Source: JACQAI01 sp035507915
Lineage (GTDB): Bacteria > Pseudomonadota > Alphaproteobacteria > Elsterales > Elsteraceae
NCBI GenBank assembly: GCA_035507915.1
Contig: DATJNS010000024.1
Location: 1 to 24,192, forward strand
Direction of reading: 5' to 3'
DNA: 24,192 bases
Under the pieces are notes generated by a model, which saw only the letters and a list, made by a program, of their open reading frames with translations, was not told the DNA's origin and did no database searches. Of the stretch, positions 15,283 to 22,368 are shown piece by piece; position 1 is the stretch's first letter; the number at the start of each line of letters is the position of its first letter. The translations under genes and the position numbers were made by a program.

Positions 15283-15317
15283 GTCTCATGCGCGGGCTCG
15301 TGCACCGTCTCATGCAC
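15283..15317. repeat. Direct repeat and hairpin in divergent promoter region
   Basis: GTCTCATGC occurs at 15283-15291 and again at 15307-15315, a 24-bp period. The second copy lies within a small inverted repeat, GTGCA (15300-15304) and TGCAC (15313-15317). The region lies between the ABC binding-protein gene and the MFS gene, so it may be a regulator site, but the repeats are short. Confidence 0.35.
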
Positions 15318-15460
15318 GGTCCATGCCCATCCGACCCGCCCATCGGCCGGCGCGGGTGGACCGTCCCCCTGCCCGCCGGCCCGGTCAAATCATCGCCATC
15401 GTTGCCCGATCTGGGGCGATGTAGCCTGGCCGCCGGCGGGCAATCATCGGGGCAAGCGCG

Positions 15461-16684
15461 ATGATGGACAAGCACGCGGATCGTCCCGAGCGCCGAATTC
15501 GACTGCTGATCGCCGCGCGGGCGCTGCGCAGCATCGCGCAAGGCGCCCTCGTCGTCGATTTCGCGCTGTACCTCAGGGCGCTCGGCTGGACCGGCGCGCA
15601 TATCGGCGGCGTCATGGCGGCCGGCTTGCTGCTCGGGGTCGCGCTGACCCTGCTGCTCGGCCCGCTCAGCGATCGCGTCGGGCGCAAGCCGTTCCTGCTC
15701 GTCTACGAAGCGCTGCAGATCGCCGCCGCCGCCGTCGCGCTGGTCACGAGTGCGCCCGCATGGCTCGCGGCCGCCGCGGTCGCGGGCTCGTTCGGGCGCG
15801 GCGGCAACGGCGCGACCGGTCCGTTCAGCCCGATCGAGCAGGCCTGGCTGGCCGCGGGGCTGGCGCCGGCGCGCATCGTACGGGTGTTCCGCCTGAACGC
15901 CGCCGTCGGTTTCTTCGGCATGGGCGCCGGCGCGGTGCTCGCCATGCTGCCGAGCTGGCTCGCGACGACGCTGCCCGGCCCGCTCGCGTTCCGGCCGATC
16001 TTCGGCTTCGCGGCGGTGGCCTCGGCGGCGTGCCTCGGGCTGCTCGCCGCGATCGACGAGCCGCCGCGCCCGGCGTCCCGCACGACGACGCCCCCGGAGC
16101 GCCGGCGCACCGAGACGCGCAACCTGATCGGGCTCATGAGCGCCAACGCGCTGAACGGCCTCGGCATCGGCATGGTGGGACCGTTCATCGCCTATTGGTT
16201 CCACATCCGGTTCGGCGTCGGGCCGGCGCGCATCGGCCCGGTCATGGCGCTCGGCTTCGTCCTGGCGGGCCTCTCGACGCTCGGCACGCAACGCCTGATC
16301 GGCCGGCTCGGGCTGGTCGACGCCATCGTCGTCATGCGCATCCTCGGCCTGTTGTTCCTCGCCATGCTGCCGTTCGCGCCGAGCTACGGCGTCGCGGCGG
16401 CGCTGCACGTGCTGCGCGGCATGGTCAATCGCGGCACCGCGGGCGCGCGCCAGGCGCTGACGATGCAGCTCGTCGAGCTCGACCGGCGCGGTCTCGCCGC
16501 CAGCCTGAGCGCCGTCTCGACCCAGATCACGCGGGCGCTCGGGCCGCTCCTGGGCGGCTGGCTGTTCGACATCGACCTGCTCGCGGTGCCGTTCCTGGTC
16601 GCCGGCGCCTTCCAGACCGCCTATCTGGTGCTCTACCGCCGGCTGTTTCGCGGCCACCCGGCGGCCCGGCCGGAACAGGCCTAG
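15461..16684 (+). CDS. MFS transporter
   Basis: The 407-residue protein has about 12 hydrophobic segments and the major-facilitator motif A, GPLSDRVGRK (67-76), in the loop between helices 2 and 3. A cytoplasmic charged linker (PPRPASRTTTPPERRRTETR) separates the two six-helix halves. It is likely a drug or metabolite exporter or a sugar/organic-acid permease; the substrate is not readable. ATG codons at 15461 and 15464 are both possible; a GGGG about 9 nt upstream supports the first. It is divergent from the Liv operon and convergent with the PCMT-like gene, with which it shares the four bases of its stop (CTAG). Confidence 0.88.
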   Translation: MMDKHADRPERRIRLLIAARALRSIAQGALVVDFALYLRALGWTGAHIGGVMAAGLLLGVALTLLLGPLSDRVGRKPFLLVYEALQIAAAAVALVTSAPAWLAAAAVAGSFGRGGNGATGPFSPIEQAWLAAGLAPARIVRVFRLNAAVGFFGMGAGAVLAMLPSWLATTLPGPLAFRPIFGFAAVASAACLGLLAAIDEPPRPASRTTTPPERRRTETRNLIGLMSANALNGLGIGMVGPFIAYWFHIRFGVGPARIGPVMALGFVLAGLSTLGTQRLIGRLGLVDAIVVMRILGLLFLAMLPFAPSYGVAAALHVLRGMVNRGTAGARQALTMQLVELDRRGLAASLSAVSTQITRALGPLLGGWLFDIDLLAVPFLVAGAFQTAYLVLYRRLFRGHPAARPEQA

Positions 16685-17541
16685 CCGGCGCCCGGCGACG
16701 GATCGCGCTCGAGCCAGAAGCCGGGCCCGGCGTACCAGACCCGGTCGGCGTCGGCTGCCGTCGGCGCGCCGCGATGCAGCGCGCGGATCGGCACGGTCGA
16801 TCGGCCGAGCGCCTCGAGCGCGGTTTGCAGGCGCTCGGCCGCCGCCTCGTCGCGCCCGCCGATGCACGGGATGAAGCCGACCGGCCCGACCGACGCCGCG
16901 CCGAACGCGGCGCCCTCGCGGGTCGCACGCAGCATGAAGCCCCAGCGATTGGCGGCGGTCAGCGGCATCATGAGGCGCCCGCCGTCGCGCAGGCGATCGA
17001 GCCAGAGCGGCGCCGGATGGGTCGAGCCCGCGAACACGACGACGGCGTCGAGCGCGCCGGCGTCGTGGGTTCGCCCGTCGCCCGCGATCGCCTCGACCTG
17101 CGGCCAGGCCGCGAGATTGTCGCGCGCCTGGGCGGCCAGCGCCGCATCGTGCTCGATCGCGACGACGCCGCCGCGTCGCCCGACGATCTCGGCGAGCACG
17201 GCCGCGTAGTAGCCGGTGCCGGCGCCGATTTGCATGACCCGCTCGCCGGGCCGAAGCGCCAGACGGTCGAACGCATGCGCCCACAGGCTGGGCAGACCGT
17301 TGTTGATCCCGCGCTCCGCGTCGATGCTGACCAGGACGTCGTGATAGAGCCAGCGCGGGTCGTCGTCCGGCGTCGTGAACGGCCGATCGGGCGACGGCAT
17401 CACGAGCCACGGACCCGTGCCCAGGAAGCGCTCGCGCGGCACCGCGGCGAACGCATCGACCACGGCGGCGTCGCCGAGCCCGGTACGCAGCCGCAGGTCC
17501 TCGGCGAACCAGCGGCGCAGCCGCGCCAGATCCTCGGTCAT
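16681..17541 (-). CDS. Protein-L-isoaspartate O-methyltransferase-like protein
   Basis: The 286-residue protein has the PCMT-family N-terminal VPRERFL block (34-40), then SAM motif I VMQIGAGTGYYAAVL (102-116), acidic E130 (VVAIEHD), GDGR (154-157) and the late DGGRLMMPL strand. PCMT repairs isoaspartyl residues using SAM. This protein is longer than canonical PCMT (about 210 residues) with a C-terminal extension from about 200 to 286, and the segment DVLVSIDAERGINNGLPSLW (68-87) replaces the usual substrate loop. A different acceptor is therefore possible. The ATG at 17541 has a weak GGGG upstream. It is divergent from the SDR gene and overlaps the MFS stop by 4 bp. Confidence 0.85.
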   Translation of the reverse strand: MTEDLARLRRWFAEDLRLRTGLGDAAVVDAFAAVPRERFLGTGPWLVMPSPDRPFTTPDDDPRWLYHDVLVSIDAERGINNGLPSLWAHAFDRLALRPGERVMQIGAGTGYYAAVLAEIVGRRGGVVAIEHDAALAAQARDNLAAWPQVEAIAGDGRTHDAGALDAVVVFAGSTHPAPLWLDRLRDGGRLMMPLTAANRWGFMLRATREGAAFGAASVGPVGFIPCIGGRDEAAAERLQTALEALGRSTVPIRALHRGAPTAADADRVWYAGPGFWLERDPSPGAG

Positions 17542-17666
17542 GCCATCGGCCCCTGCTGCCGGCGATCCGCGACTCTAGGCACGCACCGCCGGCGTCGACA
17601 ACGCCACCCTATTGACCCGGCCGCGCGCCGCACAACATGGTGGGGTCGGCAGCGATGGAGGGCGCG

Positions 17667-18362
17667 ATGGCGGAGACGGCGTTGATCGTCGGGGTCGGAC
17701 GTGGCTTGAGCGCGTCGTTGGCGCGCCTGTTCGCGCGCGAGGGCATCACGGTAGCGCTCGCCGCGCGCAACGTCGGCAAGCTCGATGCGCTTGCCAAGGA
17801 GACCGGCGCGCGTACCTACGAGTGCGACGCCAGCGACGCCGCCAGCGTCGCCGGCTTGTTCGAGCGCGTCGACAAGGACCTCGGCGGCGCGCTCGACATC
17901 GTGGTCTACAACGCCAGCGGCCGCGCGCGCGGGCCGATCACCGACCTCGATCCGGCGGCGGTCCGGCAGGCCATCATGGTGACGTGCTACGGCGGTTTCC
18001 TGGTCGCCCAGCAGGCCGTCAATCGCATGCTCAAGCGCGGCCGCGGCAGCATCCTGCTGACCGGCGCGTCGGCCAGCGTGAAGGGCTATCCGCAGTCGTC
18101 GTCGTTCGCCATGGGCAAGTTCGGCCTGCGCGGGCTCGCCCAGAGCCTGGCGCGCGAGCTCGCGCCGCAGAACATCCACGTCGCCCATTTCGTGATCGAC
18201 GGCGGCATCCGGCAGGGTCCGGACGATCCGCGCGGCGACCGCGGCGTCGACGCGCTGCTGTCGCCCGACGCGATCGCCGAGACCTATCTCAACATCCACC
18301 GCCAGAACCGCACCGCGTGGACCTGGGAGGTCGAGCTCAGGCCCTGGGTCGAGAAGTTCTAG
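17667..18362 (+). CDS. SDR-fold protein with Phe in place of the catalytic Tyr
   Basis: The 231-residue protein has a Rossmann fold of the short-chain dehydrogenase family: an atypical dinucleotide motif LIVGVGRGLSASLARLF (6-22), the NAS motif (YNASGRARG, 81-89) and TGASAS (132-137). The YxxxK motif reads F147-AMG-K151, so the catalytic Tyr is absent while Lys is kept. Related SDR proteins with FxxxK and the same RGLAQSLARELAP / HVAHFVIDGG blocks exist in alphaproteobacteria, as I recall, so this is probably a subfamily trait and not a mutation. Dehydrogenase activity should not be assumed. Two earlier in-frame ATGs exist (17637, 17655); I chose 17667 because GGAGGG lies 5 nt upstream. It is convergent with the BASS gene, one base apart. 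Confidence 0.85.
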   Translation: MAETALIVGVGRGLSASLARLFAREGITVALAARNVGKLDALAKETGARTYECDASDAASVAGLFERVDKDLGGALDIVVYNASGRARGPITDLDPAAVRQAIMVTCYGGFLVAQQAVNRMLKRGRGSILLTGASASVKGYPQSSSFAMGKFGLRGLAQSLARELAPQNIHVAHFVIDGGIRQGPDDPRGDRGVDALLSPDAIAETYLNIHRQNRTAWTWEVELRPWVEKF

Positions 18363-18363
18363 C

Positions 18364-19326
18364 CTAGGCCGGAACGCGGGCCGCCAGCCGGCGCGTCAGC
18401 GGCCGCAGCAGCTGCGGCGTCAGATAGATCGGGAACTGGCAGAGCGCGAACCACAGCCACGCCATGTCGGGCAGCGCACCGCCGGTCGCTGCCAGCATCA
18501 GGCCCATGTTGCGCTGGGACGCCATCAGGCCGAGCACGAGCGCGCGCTCGCGGCCGGCGCGCGCGAACACCAGCGCGGTCAGCCCGAGCACGCCGAACGA
18601 CAGCGCGAAAGCCAACGCCAGAAGCCCCACCATGGAGAGCGGCGCAGCCGCGAAGTTCGCGGCAACGTTCTCCATCACGGCGCCCACGAACACGAACACG
18701 ACGACGATGTTGAAGCCGTCGATCTCGGCGCGATGGCGCGCGAGCGCGCGGGCGCCGATGAGCTTGCGGATCAGCGTGCCGAGCGCCATCGAACCGGCCA
18801 GGATCGCGAGCAGCTTGATGCCCAGCGTGATCGGCGACAGCGTCAGCCCGGCGCCGACGAACGCATAGGCGAACAAGGGCGCGGTCAGCGGCGTCAGCGC
18901 CGAGCACGCGACCAGCGCGACCAGCACGAGCGTGGCGTCGAGCCCCATCAGCGCCGCAAAGGCCGGCGCCGCCATCATGGGCGACGCGACCGCCTGCAGC
19001 ACCAAGGCCAGGTACAAATCGGGCGCACGCGTCCCGAGCCCGAGCAGCAGCCCGCCGACGCCATAGAGGCCGGGCAGCACCAGCATCGTCCACGCGGTCG
19101 CCGCGAGCACGAGGCGCGGCCGTCCGAGATGGCCGCGCAATGCCGCCGGATCGAGGCGCACGAAGGCGATGCACAGGAGCGCGAAGATCGCCTCGGTGAC
19201 GTACGGCCGGAGCAGCGCGTCGATCGGCGGCACCGCGATGCCGATGAAGACCAGCGCCGCGATCGCGCGCGTGCCCTGGCGGCCGAGCCACGCCAGCGCC
19301 GCCAGCGGCATCGCGAGAACCGGCAC
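18364..19326 (-). CDS. Bile acid:sodium symporter (BASS)-like transporter
   Basis: The 320-residue hydrophobic protein has about ten membrane segments. The blocks LLCIAFVRLDPAAL, LVLQAVASPMMAAPAFAALM and LGLMASQRNMGLMLAATGG match BASS-type sodium-coupled transporters, with the internal 5+5 helix repeat of that fold. Substrates in the family range from bile acids to pantothenate and other organic anions, so none is assigned. The start is GTG 19326 with a GGGG 7 nt upstream; an ATG at 19311 is an alternative. It follows the GST gene by 20 bp, so the two are probably one transcript. Confidence 0.78.
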   Translation of the reverse strand: MPVLAMPLAALAWLGRQGTRAIAALVFIGIAVPPIDALLRPYVTEAIFALLCIAFVRLDPAALRGHLGRPRLVLAATAWTMLVLPGLYGVGGLLLGLGTRAPDLYLALVLQAVASPMMAAPAFAALMGLDATLVLVALVACSALTPLTAPLFAYAFVGAGLTLSPITLGIKLLAILAGSMALGTLIRKLIGARALARHRAEIDGFNIVVVFVFVGAVMENVAANFAAAPLSMVGLLALAFALSFGVLGLTALVFARAGRERALVLGLMASQRNMGLMLAATGGALPDMAWLWFALCQFPIYLTPQLLRPLTRRLAARVPA

Positions 19327-19346
19327 GGATGGTGCCCCGGCTCAGC

Positions 19347-20042
19347 TCAGACCGGGTAGCCCTTCGCGTTTCCGGCGAGGCCGCCGTGGGCGTCGAGCAG
19401 GCGCGCGCGCCACGGCACGATCGGGTCGTCGGCCTCGAGCAGATGCTGCGGGCTGATCGCGCGCGCCCATTGAAAGGCGCCGAACAGGATGTAGTCGACA
19501 TATTGCGGCCCGACGCCGCCGAGATAGGGCTGCTTCGCCAGGGTGATGCGGGCCGGCTGGAGCGCCTGCCGGAAGGCGGCGAGCTTGGCCGGACCGTCGG
19601 CGACGAAGGCCTCGAGCGTCGTGCCGAAGCGCTCCTCGCGGCTCTTGCGGAAGTAGGCTTGGTCCGCAGCGCCCAGGTGATCGTAGACGTCCATGAGAAT
19701 GACGCCGATCAGCGCAGGGTGGACCGTGGTGTCGACCCAGCTGTTGAAGAACCCCGCCATGGCGCGGCTGGTCAAGCCGTCGAACAGCGATGGCTTGTCG
19801 GGATAGCGGTCCTCGAGGTAGGTCGCAATATTCCAGGAATCGAACACCGTCTTGTCGCCGTCGACCAGAACCGGCACGCGGCCCTGGCCGGAGAACTTGA
19901 TCGCGTCCGTGTCGGTGAAGTGCCACGGCACGCTCTCGGCCTCCAGGCCCTTGTGGGCGAGCGCCATGCGCGAGCGCCAGCAGTAAGGGCTGAACCGGCG
20001 ATCGTCCTCCGCGCCGACCAGCTCGTAGAGTTTCCGCGCCAT
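19347..20042 (-). CDS. Glutathione S-transferase, LigE-like (beta-etherase group)
   Basis: The 231-residue protein has an N-terminal thioredoxin-fold GST domain: SPYCWRSRMALAHKG (18-32) at the active-site turn, the cis-Pro motif RVPVLVDG (55-62) and FDSWNIATYLEDRYPD (67-82), which binds the glutathione gamma-glutamyl group. An all-helical C-terminal domain contains YFRKSREERFG and YVDYILFGAFQWAR. The SPYxWR start, DSWxIAxYLxxxYPD and the SRE-F segment closely resemble LigE of Sphingobium, a glutathione-dependent aryl-ether cleaving enzyme, so beta-etherase or a related nucleophilic reaction is plausible. I do not assign ligE because the group is broad. The frame continues to 20099, but the ATG at 20042 follows a G-rich ribosome site and starts the conserved fold. 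Co-transcribed with the BASS transporter. Confidence 0.85.
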   Translation of the reverse strand: MARKLYELVGAEDDRRFSPYCWRSRMALAHKGLEAESVPWHFTDTDAIKFSGQGRVPVLVDGDKTVFDSWNIATYLEDRYPDKPSLFDGLTSRAMAGFFNSWVDTTVHPALIGVILMDVYDHLGAADQAYFRKSREERFGTTLEAFVADGPAKLAAFRQALQPARITLAKQPYLGGVGPQYVDYILFGAFQWARAISPQHLLEADDPIVPWRARLLDAHGGLAGNAKGYPV

Positions 20043-20070
20043 CTCGGGCCCCCCAATCGGGTCTCTCCCC

Positions 20071-20099
20071 AACAGACGGCAGCGCGTCGGTGATTGCAA
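20071..20099 (-). promoter_or_regulatory. Possible sigma-70-type promoter of the GST-BASS pair
   Basis: On the minus strand TTGCAA (20099-20094) and TCTGTT (20076-20071) are separated by 17 bp and would start transcription about 22 bp before the GST ATG. The match is modest (4 of 6 and 3 of 6), so this rests mainly on spacing and position. Confidence 0.25.
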
Positions 20100-20190
20100 G
20101 TGCGGCGAAGCGCGGTGGTTGCGTCGATCGCGCTGGCGAGGCGTCTGACTGCGACGATCCCCGTCATGGCGCCCGTCGCTTAGAGCCCGC

Positions 20191-21369
20191 CTAGTGGCTG
20201 TAGGGATCGGCGGCGTCGCGGAGCCCGTCGCCGAAGAAGTTGAAGGCCAGCACCACCAGCATCACGGGCAGCACGGGCATGAGGAGCCACGGATAGAGCA
20301 CGACGACGTTGATGTTCTGCGATTCCGAGAGCAGCACGCCCCAGCTCGTGATCGGCGGGCGCAAGCCCAGGCCCAGGAAGCTCAGCGCCGTCTCGCCGAG
20401 GATCATGCTCGGGATCGAGAGGGTCGCCGACGCGATGATGTGGGACATGAAGCTCGGCAGCAGGTGACGCGCGATGATGCGCCGCGGCGACGCCCCCATC
20501 AGCATGGCGGCGGCGCAGAAGTCCTCCTCGCGCAACGCCAGCAGCTTCGAGCGCACCGCGCGCGCGAGGCCGGTCCAATCGAGCAGCCCGAGGATGATCG
20601 TGATGCCGAAATAGATCAGCACCGGGCTCCAGTCGACCGGCAGCGCTGCCGACAGCGCCATCCAGAGCGGCAGCTCCGGAAACGAGCGCAGCACCTCGAT
20701 CAGGCGCTGGATGACCATGTCGGCGAGGCCGCCGTAATAGCCCGCGATGCCGCCCAGGGTCATGCCGAGCGCGAGGCTGATCGCGATGCCGATCAGGCCG
20801 ACGGTGAGCGAGATGCGCGTGCCGTAGATGATGCGCGAGAGCATGTCGCGGCCCAGCCGGTCGGTGCCGAGCAGGAACATGGTGCCGTCGGTCGCCGGGC
20901 AGGCGAGATGGAAGTGGCTCTCGATGCGACCCCAGAACCAGTAGTGGTCGCCCTGGCAGAAGACGCGGATCCGCTCGATCTGGTCCGGATTGTCGGTGTA
21001 TTCGCGCCGCAGGTTGTCCATGTTGAGGTGGTAGTTCAGGCCGTAGACGAACGGCCCGACGAAATGGCCGTTGTGGAAGAAGTGGATCGGCTGGGGCGGC
21101 GCCAGCAGGAACTCGGGATGGCGCGTCTCGAGGCCGTAGGGCGCCAGTATCTCGCTGACCAGCACCGAGGCGTAGAGCACCAGCAGGATCGCGGCGCTGA
21201 CGACCGCGATCCGGTGGCGCGCGAAGCGCCACCACATCAGCTTCCACTGCGAGGCCTGGTAGTAGCGTTCCTGGCGCGGCGTCATCGCCTCGACGGCGTA
21301 CGGATCGAACGGATCGGTCGAGACGAAATGCGCGATCGGCTCGCCAGGCGCGCGAATGCGCACGCTCAT
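20191..21369 (-). CDS. Peptide/opine-type ABC transporter permease, DppC-like, with large periplasmic insertion
   Basis: The 392-residue permease has an N-terminal cytoplasmic segment, a first membrane helix (HRIAVVSAAILLVLYASVLV, from about residue 53), then roughly 100 residues of predicted periplasmic sequence before the DppC core LLGTDRLGRDMLSRIIYGTR. The core contains the ATPase-coupling EAA loop (REEDFCAAAMLMGASPRRII) and the terminal FNFFGDGLRDAADPYS signature. Typical DppC proteins are about 300 residues; the longer form with FFHNGHFVGPFVYG resembles the YejE-type or rhizobial opine/peptide permeases. It pairs with the DppB-like permease just upstream, overlapping its stop by ATGA. 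No ATPase gene follows before the divergently unrelated GST gene, so the ATPases must lie elsewhere, probably beyond the right edge. Confidence 0.9.
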   Translation of the reverse strand: MSVRIRAPGEPIAHFVSTDPFDPYAVEAMTPRQERYYQASQWKLMWWRFARHRIAVVSAAILLVLYASVLVSEILAPYGLETRHPEFLLAPPQPIHFFHNGHFVGPFVYGLNYHLNMDNLRREYTDNPDQIERIRVFCQGDHYWFWGRIESHFHLACPATDGTMFLLGTDRLGRDMLSRIIYGTRISLTVGLIGIAISLALGMTLGGIAGYYGGLADMVIQRLIEVLRSFPELPLWMALSAALPVDWSPVLIYFGITIILGLLDWTGLARAVRSKLLALREEDFCAAAMLMGASPRRIIARHLLPSFMSHIIASATLSIPSMILGETALSFLGLGLRPPITSWGVLLSESQNINVVVLYPWLLMPVLPVMLVVLAFNFFGDGLRDAADPYSH

Positions 21370-22364
21370 CGGGTGACCCCGCCGTGGAGCCGGATGCGCG
21401 GATCGAGAATCGCGAGCGCGATGTCGGAGAGCAGCACGCCGACCACGGTCAGCAGCGCCAGGAACAGGAGGAACGAGCCGGCGAGATACATGTCCTGCGA
21501 CTGCAGCGCGCTCAGCAGCATCGGGCCGGTGGTCGGCAGCGACAGCACCACCGAGACGATCGCGGCACCCGAGACCAGCTGGGGCAGCAGATTGCCGATG
21601 TCGGCGATGAACGGATTGAGCGCCATGCGCAACGGATACTTGATCAGCGCGCGGCCCGGCGGCAGCCCCTTGGCGCGCGCCGTGACGACATAGAGCTTGT
21701 TGAGCTCGTCGAGCAGGTTGGCGCGCAGGCGCCGGATCATGCCGGCGGTGCCCGACGTGCCGATCACGATGACGGGCACGATGAGGTGCTGGACCACCGA
21801 GCCGATCTTGCCCAGGCTCCACGGCTGATCGATGTAGTGCGGGTCCATCAATCCGCCGACCGAGGTGCCGAACAGCACGTTGGTGAAATAGAGCAGCACC
21901 AGCGCGAACAGGAAGTTGGGCGTGGCGAGGCCGAGGAAGCCGAGGAAGGTCAGCGTGTGGTCCGTCACGCTGTAGCGGTGGGTCGCCGAGTAGACGCCGA
22001 TCGGGAACGCCACCACCCAGGTGAACACGACGGTGGCGAACGACAGGATGACGGACAGCAGCAGGCGATCGCCGACCACGTCGGCGACCGGCTGGTTGTA
22101 CTCGAACGAGTAGCCGAAGTCGCCGTGCAGGATGCCCCACAGCCAGCTCAGGTACTTCTCGTGGAACGGCATGTCGAGGCCGTAGGCATGGCGCAGGAAC
22201 GCGATCTTCGCGGCGTCGACCGACTCGCCCTGACTCTGCAGCTCGGCGATGTAGTTGGAGAGATAGTCGCCCGGCGGCAGCTGGATAATGGTGAACGTGA
22301 TCAGGCTGATCGCGAGCAAGGTCGGGATCATGACCAGGATGCGGCGGATCAGATAATCGGTCAC
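21366..22364 (-). CDS. Peptide/opine-type ABC transporter permease, DppB-like
   Basis: The 332-residue permease begins YLIRRILVMIPTLLAISLIT, the standard DppB first helix, then has the PPGDYLSNYI block, HGDFGYSFEYNQPV, and the EAA coupling loop (LYVVTARAKGLPPGRALIKY) before the final helices. It forms a heterodimer with the DppC-like partner and imports peptides or related solutes. I start it at GTG 22364, 4 bp after the binding-protein stop; a longer frame upstream runs back through the A8 tract and is inside the binding-protein gene. There is no strong ribosome site, so reinitiation from the upstream gene is likely. Confidence 0.9.
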   Translation of the reverse strand: MTDYLIRRILVMIPTLLAISLITFTIIQLPPGDYLSNYIAELQSQGESVDAAKIAFLRHAYGLDMPFHEKYLSWLWGILHGDFGYSFEYNQPVADVVGDRLLLSVILSFATVVFTWVVAFPIGVYSATHRYSVTDHTLTFLGFLGLATPNFLFALVLLYFTNVLFGTSVGGLMDPHYIDQPWSLGKIGSVVQHLIVPVIVIGTSGTAGMIRRLRANLLDELNKLYVVTARAKGLPPGRALIKYPLRMALNPFIADIGNLLPQLVSGAAIVSVVLSLPTTGPMLLSALQSQDMYLAGSFLLFLALLTVVGVLLSDIALAILDPRIRLHGGVTR

Positions 22365-22368
22365 CCGG

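Noticed and set aside
15230..17410. 726-codon minus-strand frame
   Set aside because: Covers the antisense of the MFS gene and an alternative frame of the PCMT-like gene; no conserved motif.
17558..17593. GCCGGCG / CGCCGGC inverted repeat upstream of the SDR gene
   Set aside because: Seven-base arms of nearly self-complementary GC sequence are expected by chance at this composition.
17612..17640. Promoter for the SDR gene starting with TTGACC
   Set aside because: The -35 hexamer is good but no acceptable -10 occurs at 16-18 bp, so it was left out of the features.
14020..17685. 1221-codon open frame on the plus strand
   Set aside because: It runs antisense through the Liv binding protein and in another frame through the MFS and PCMT-like genes, has Arg/Ala/Gly/His-rich low-complexity translation and no family motif. 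It is a third-position GC shadow.
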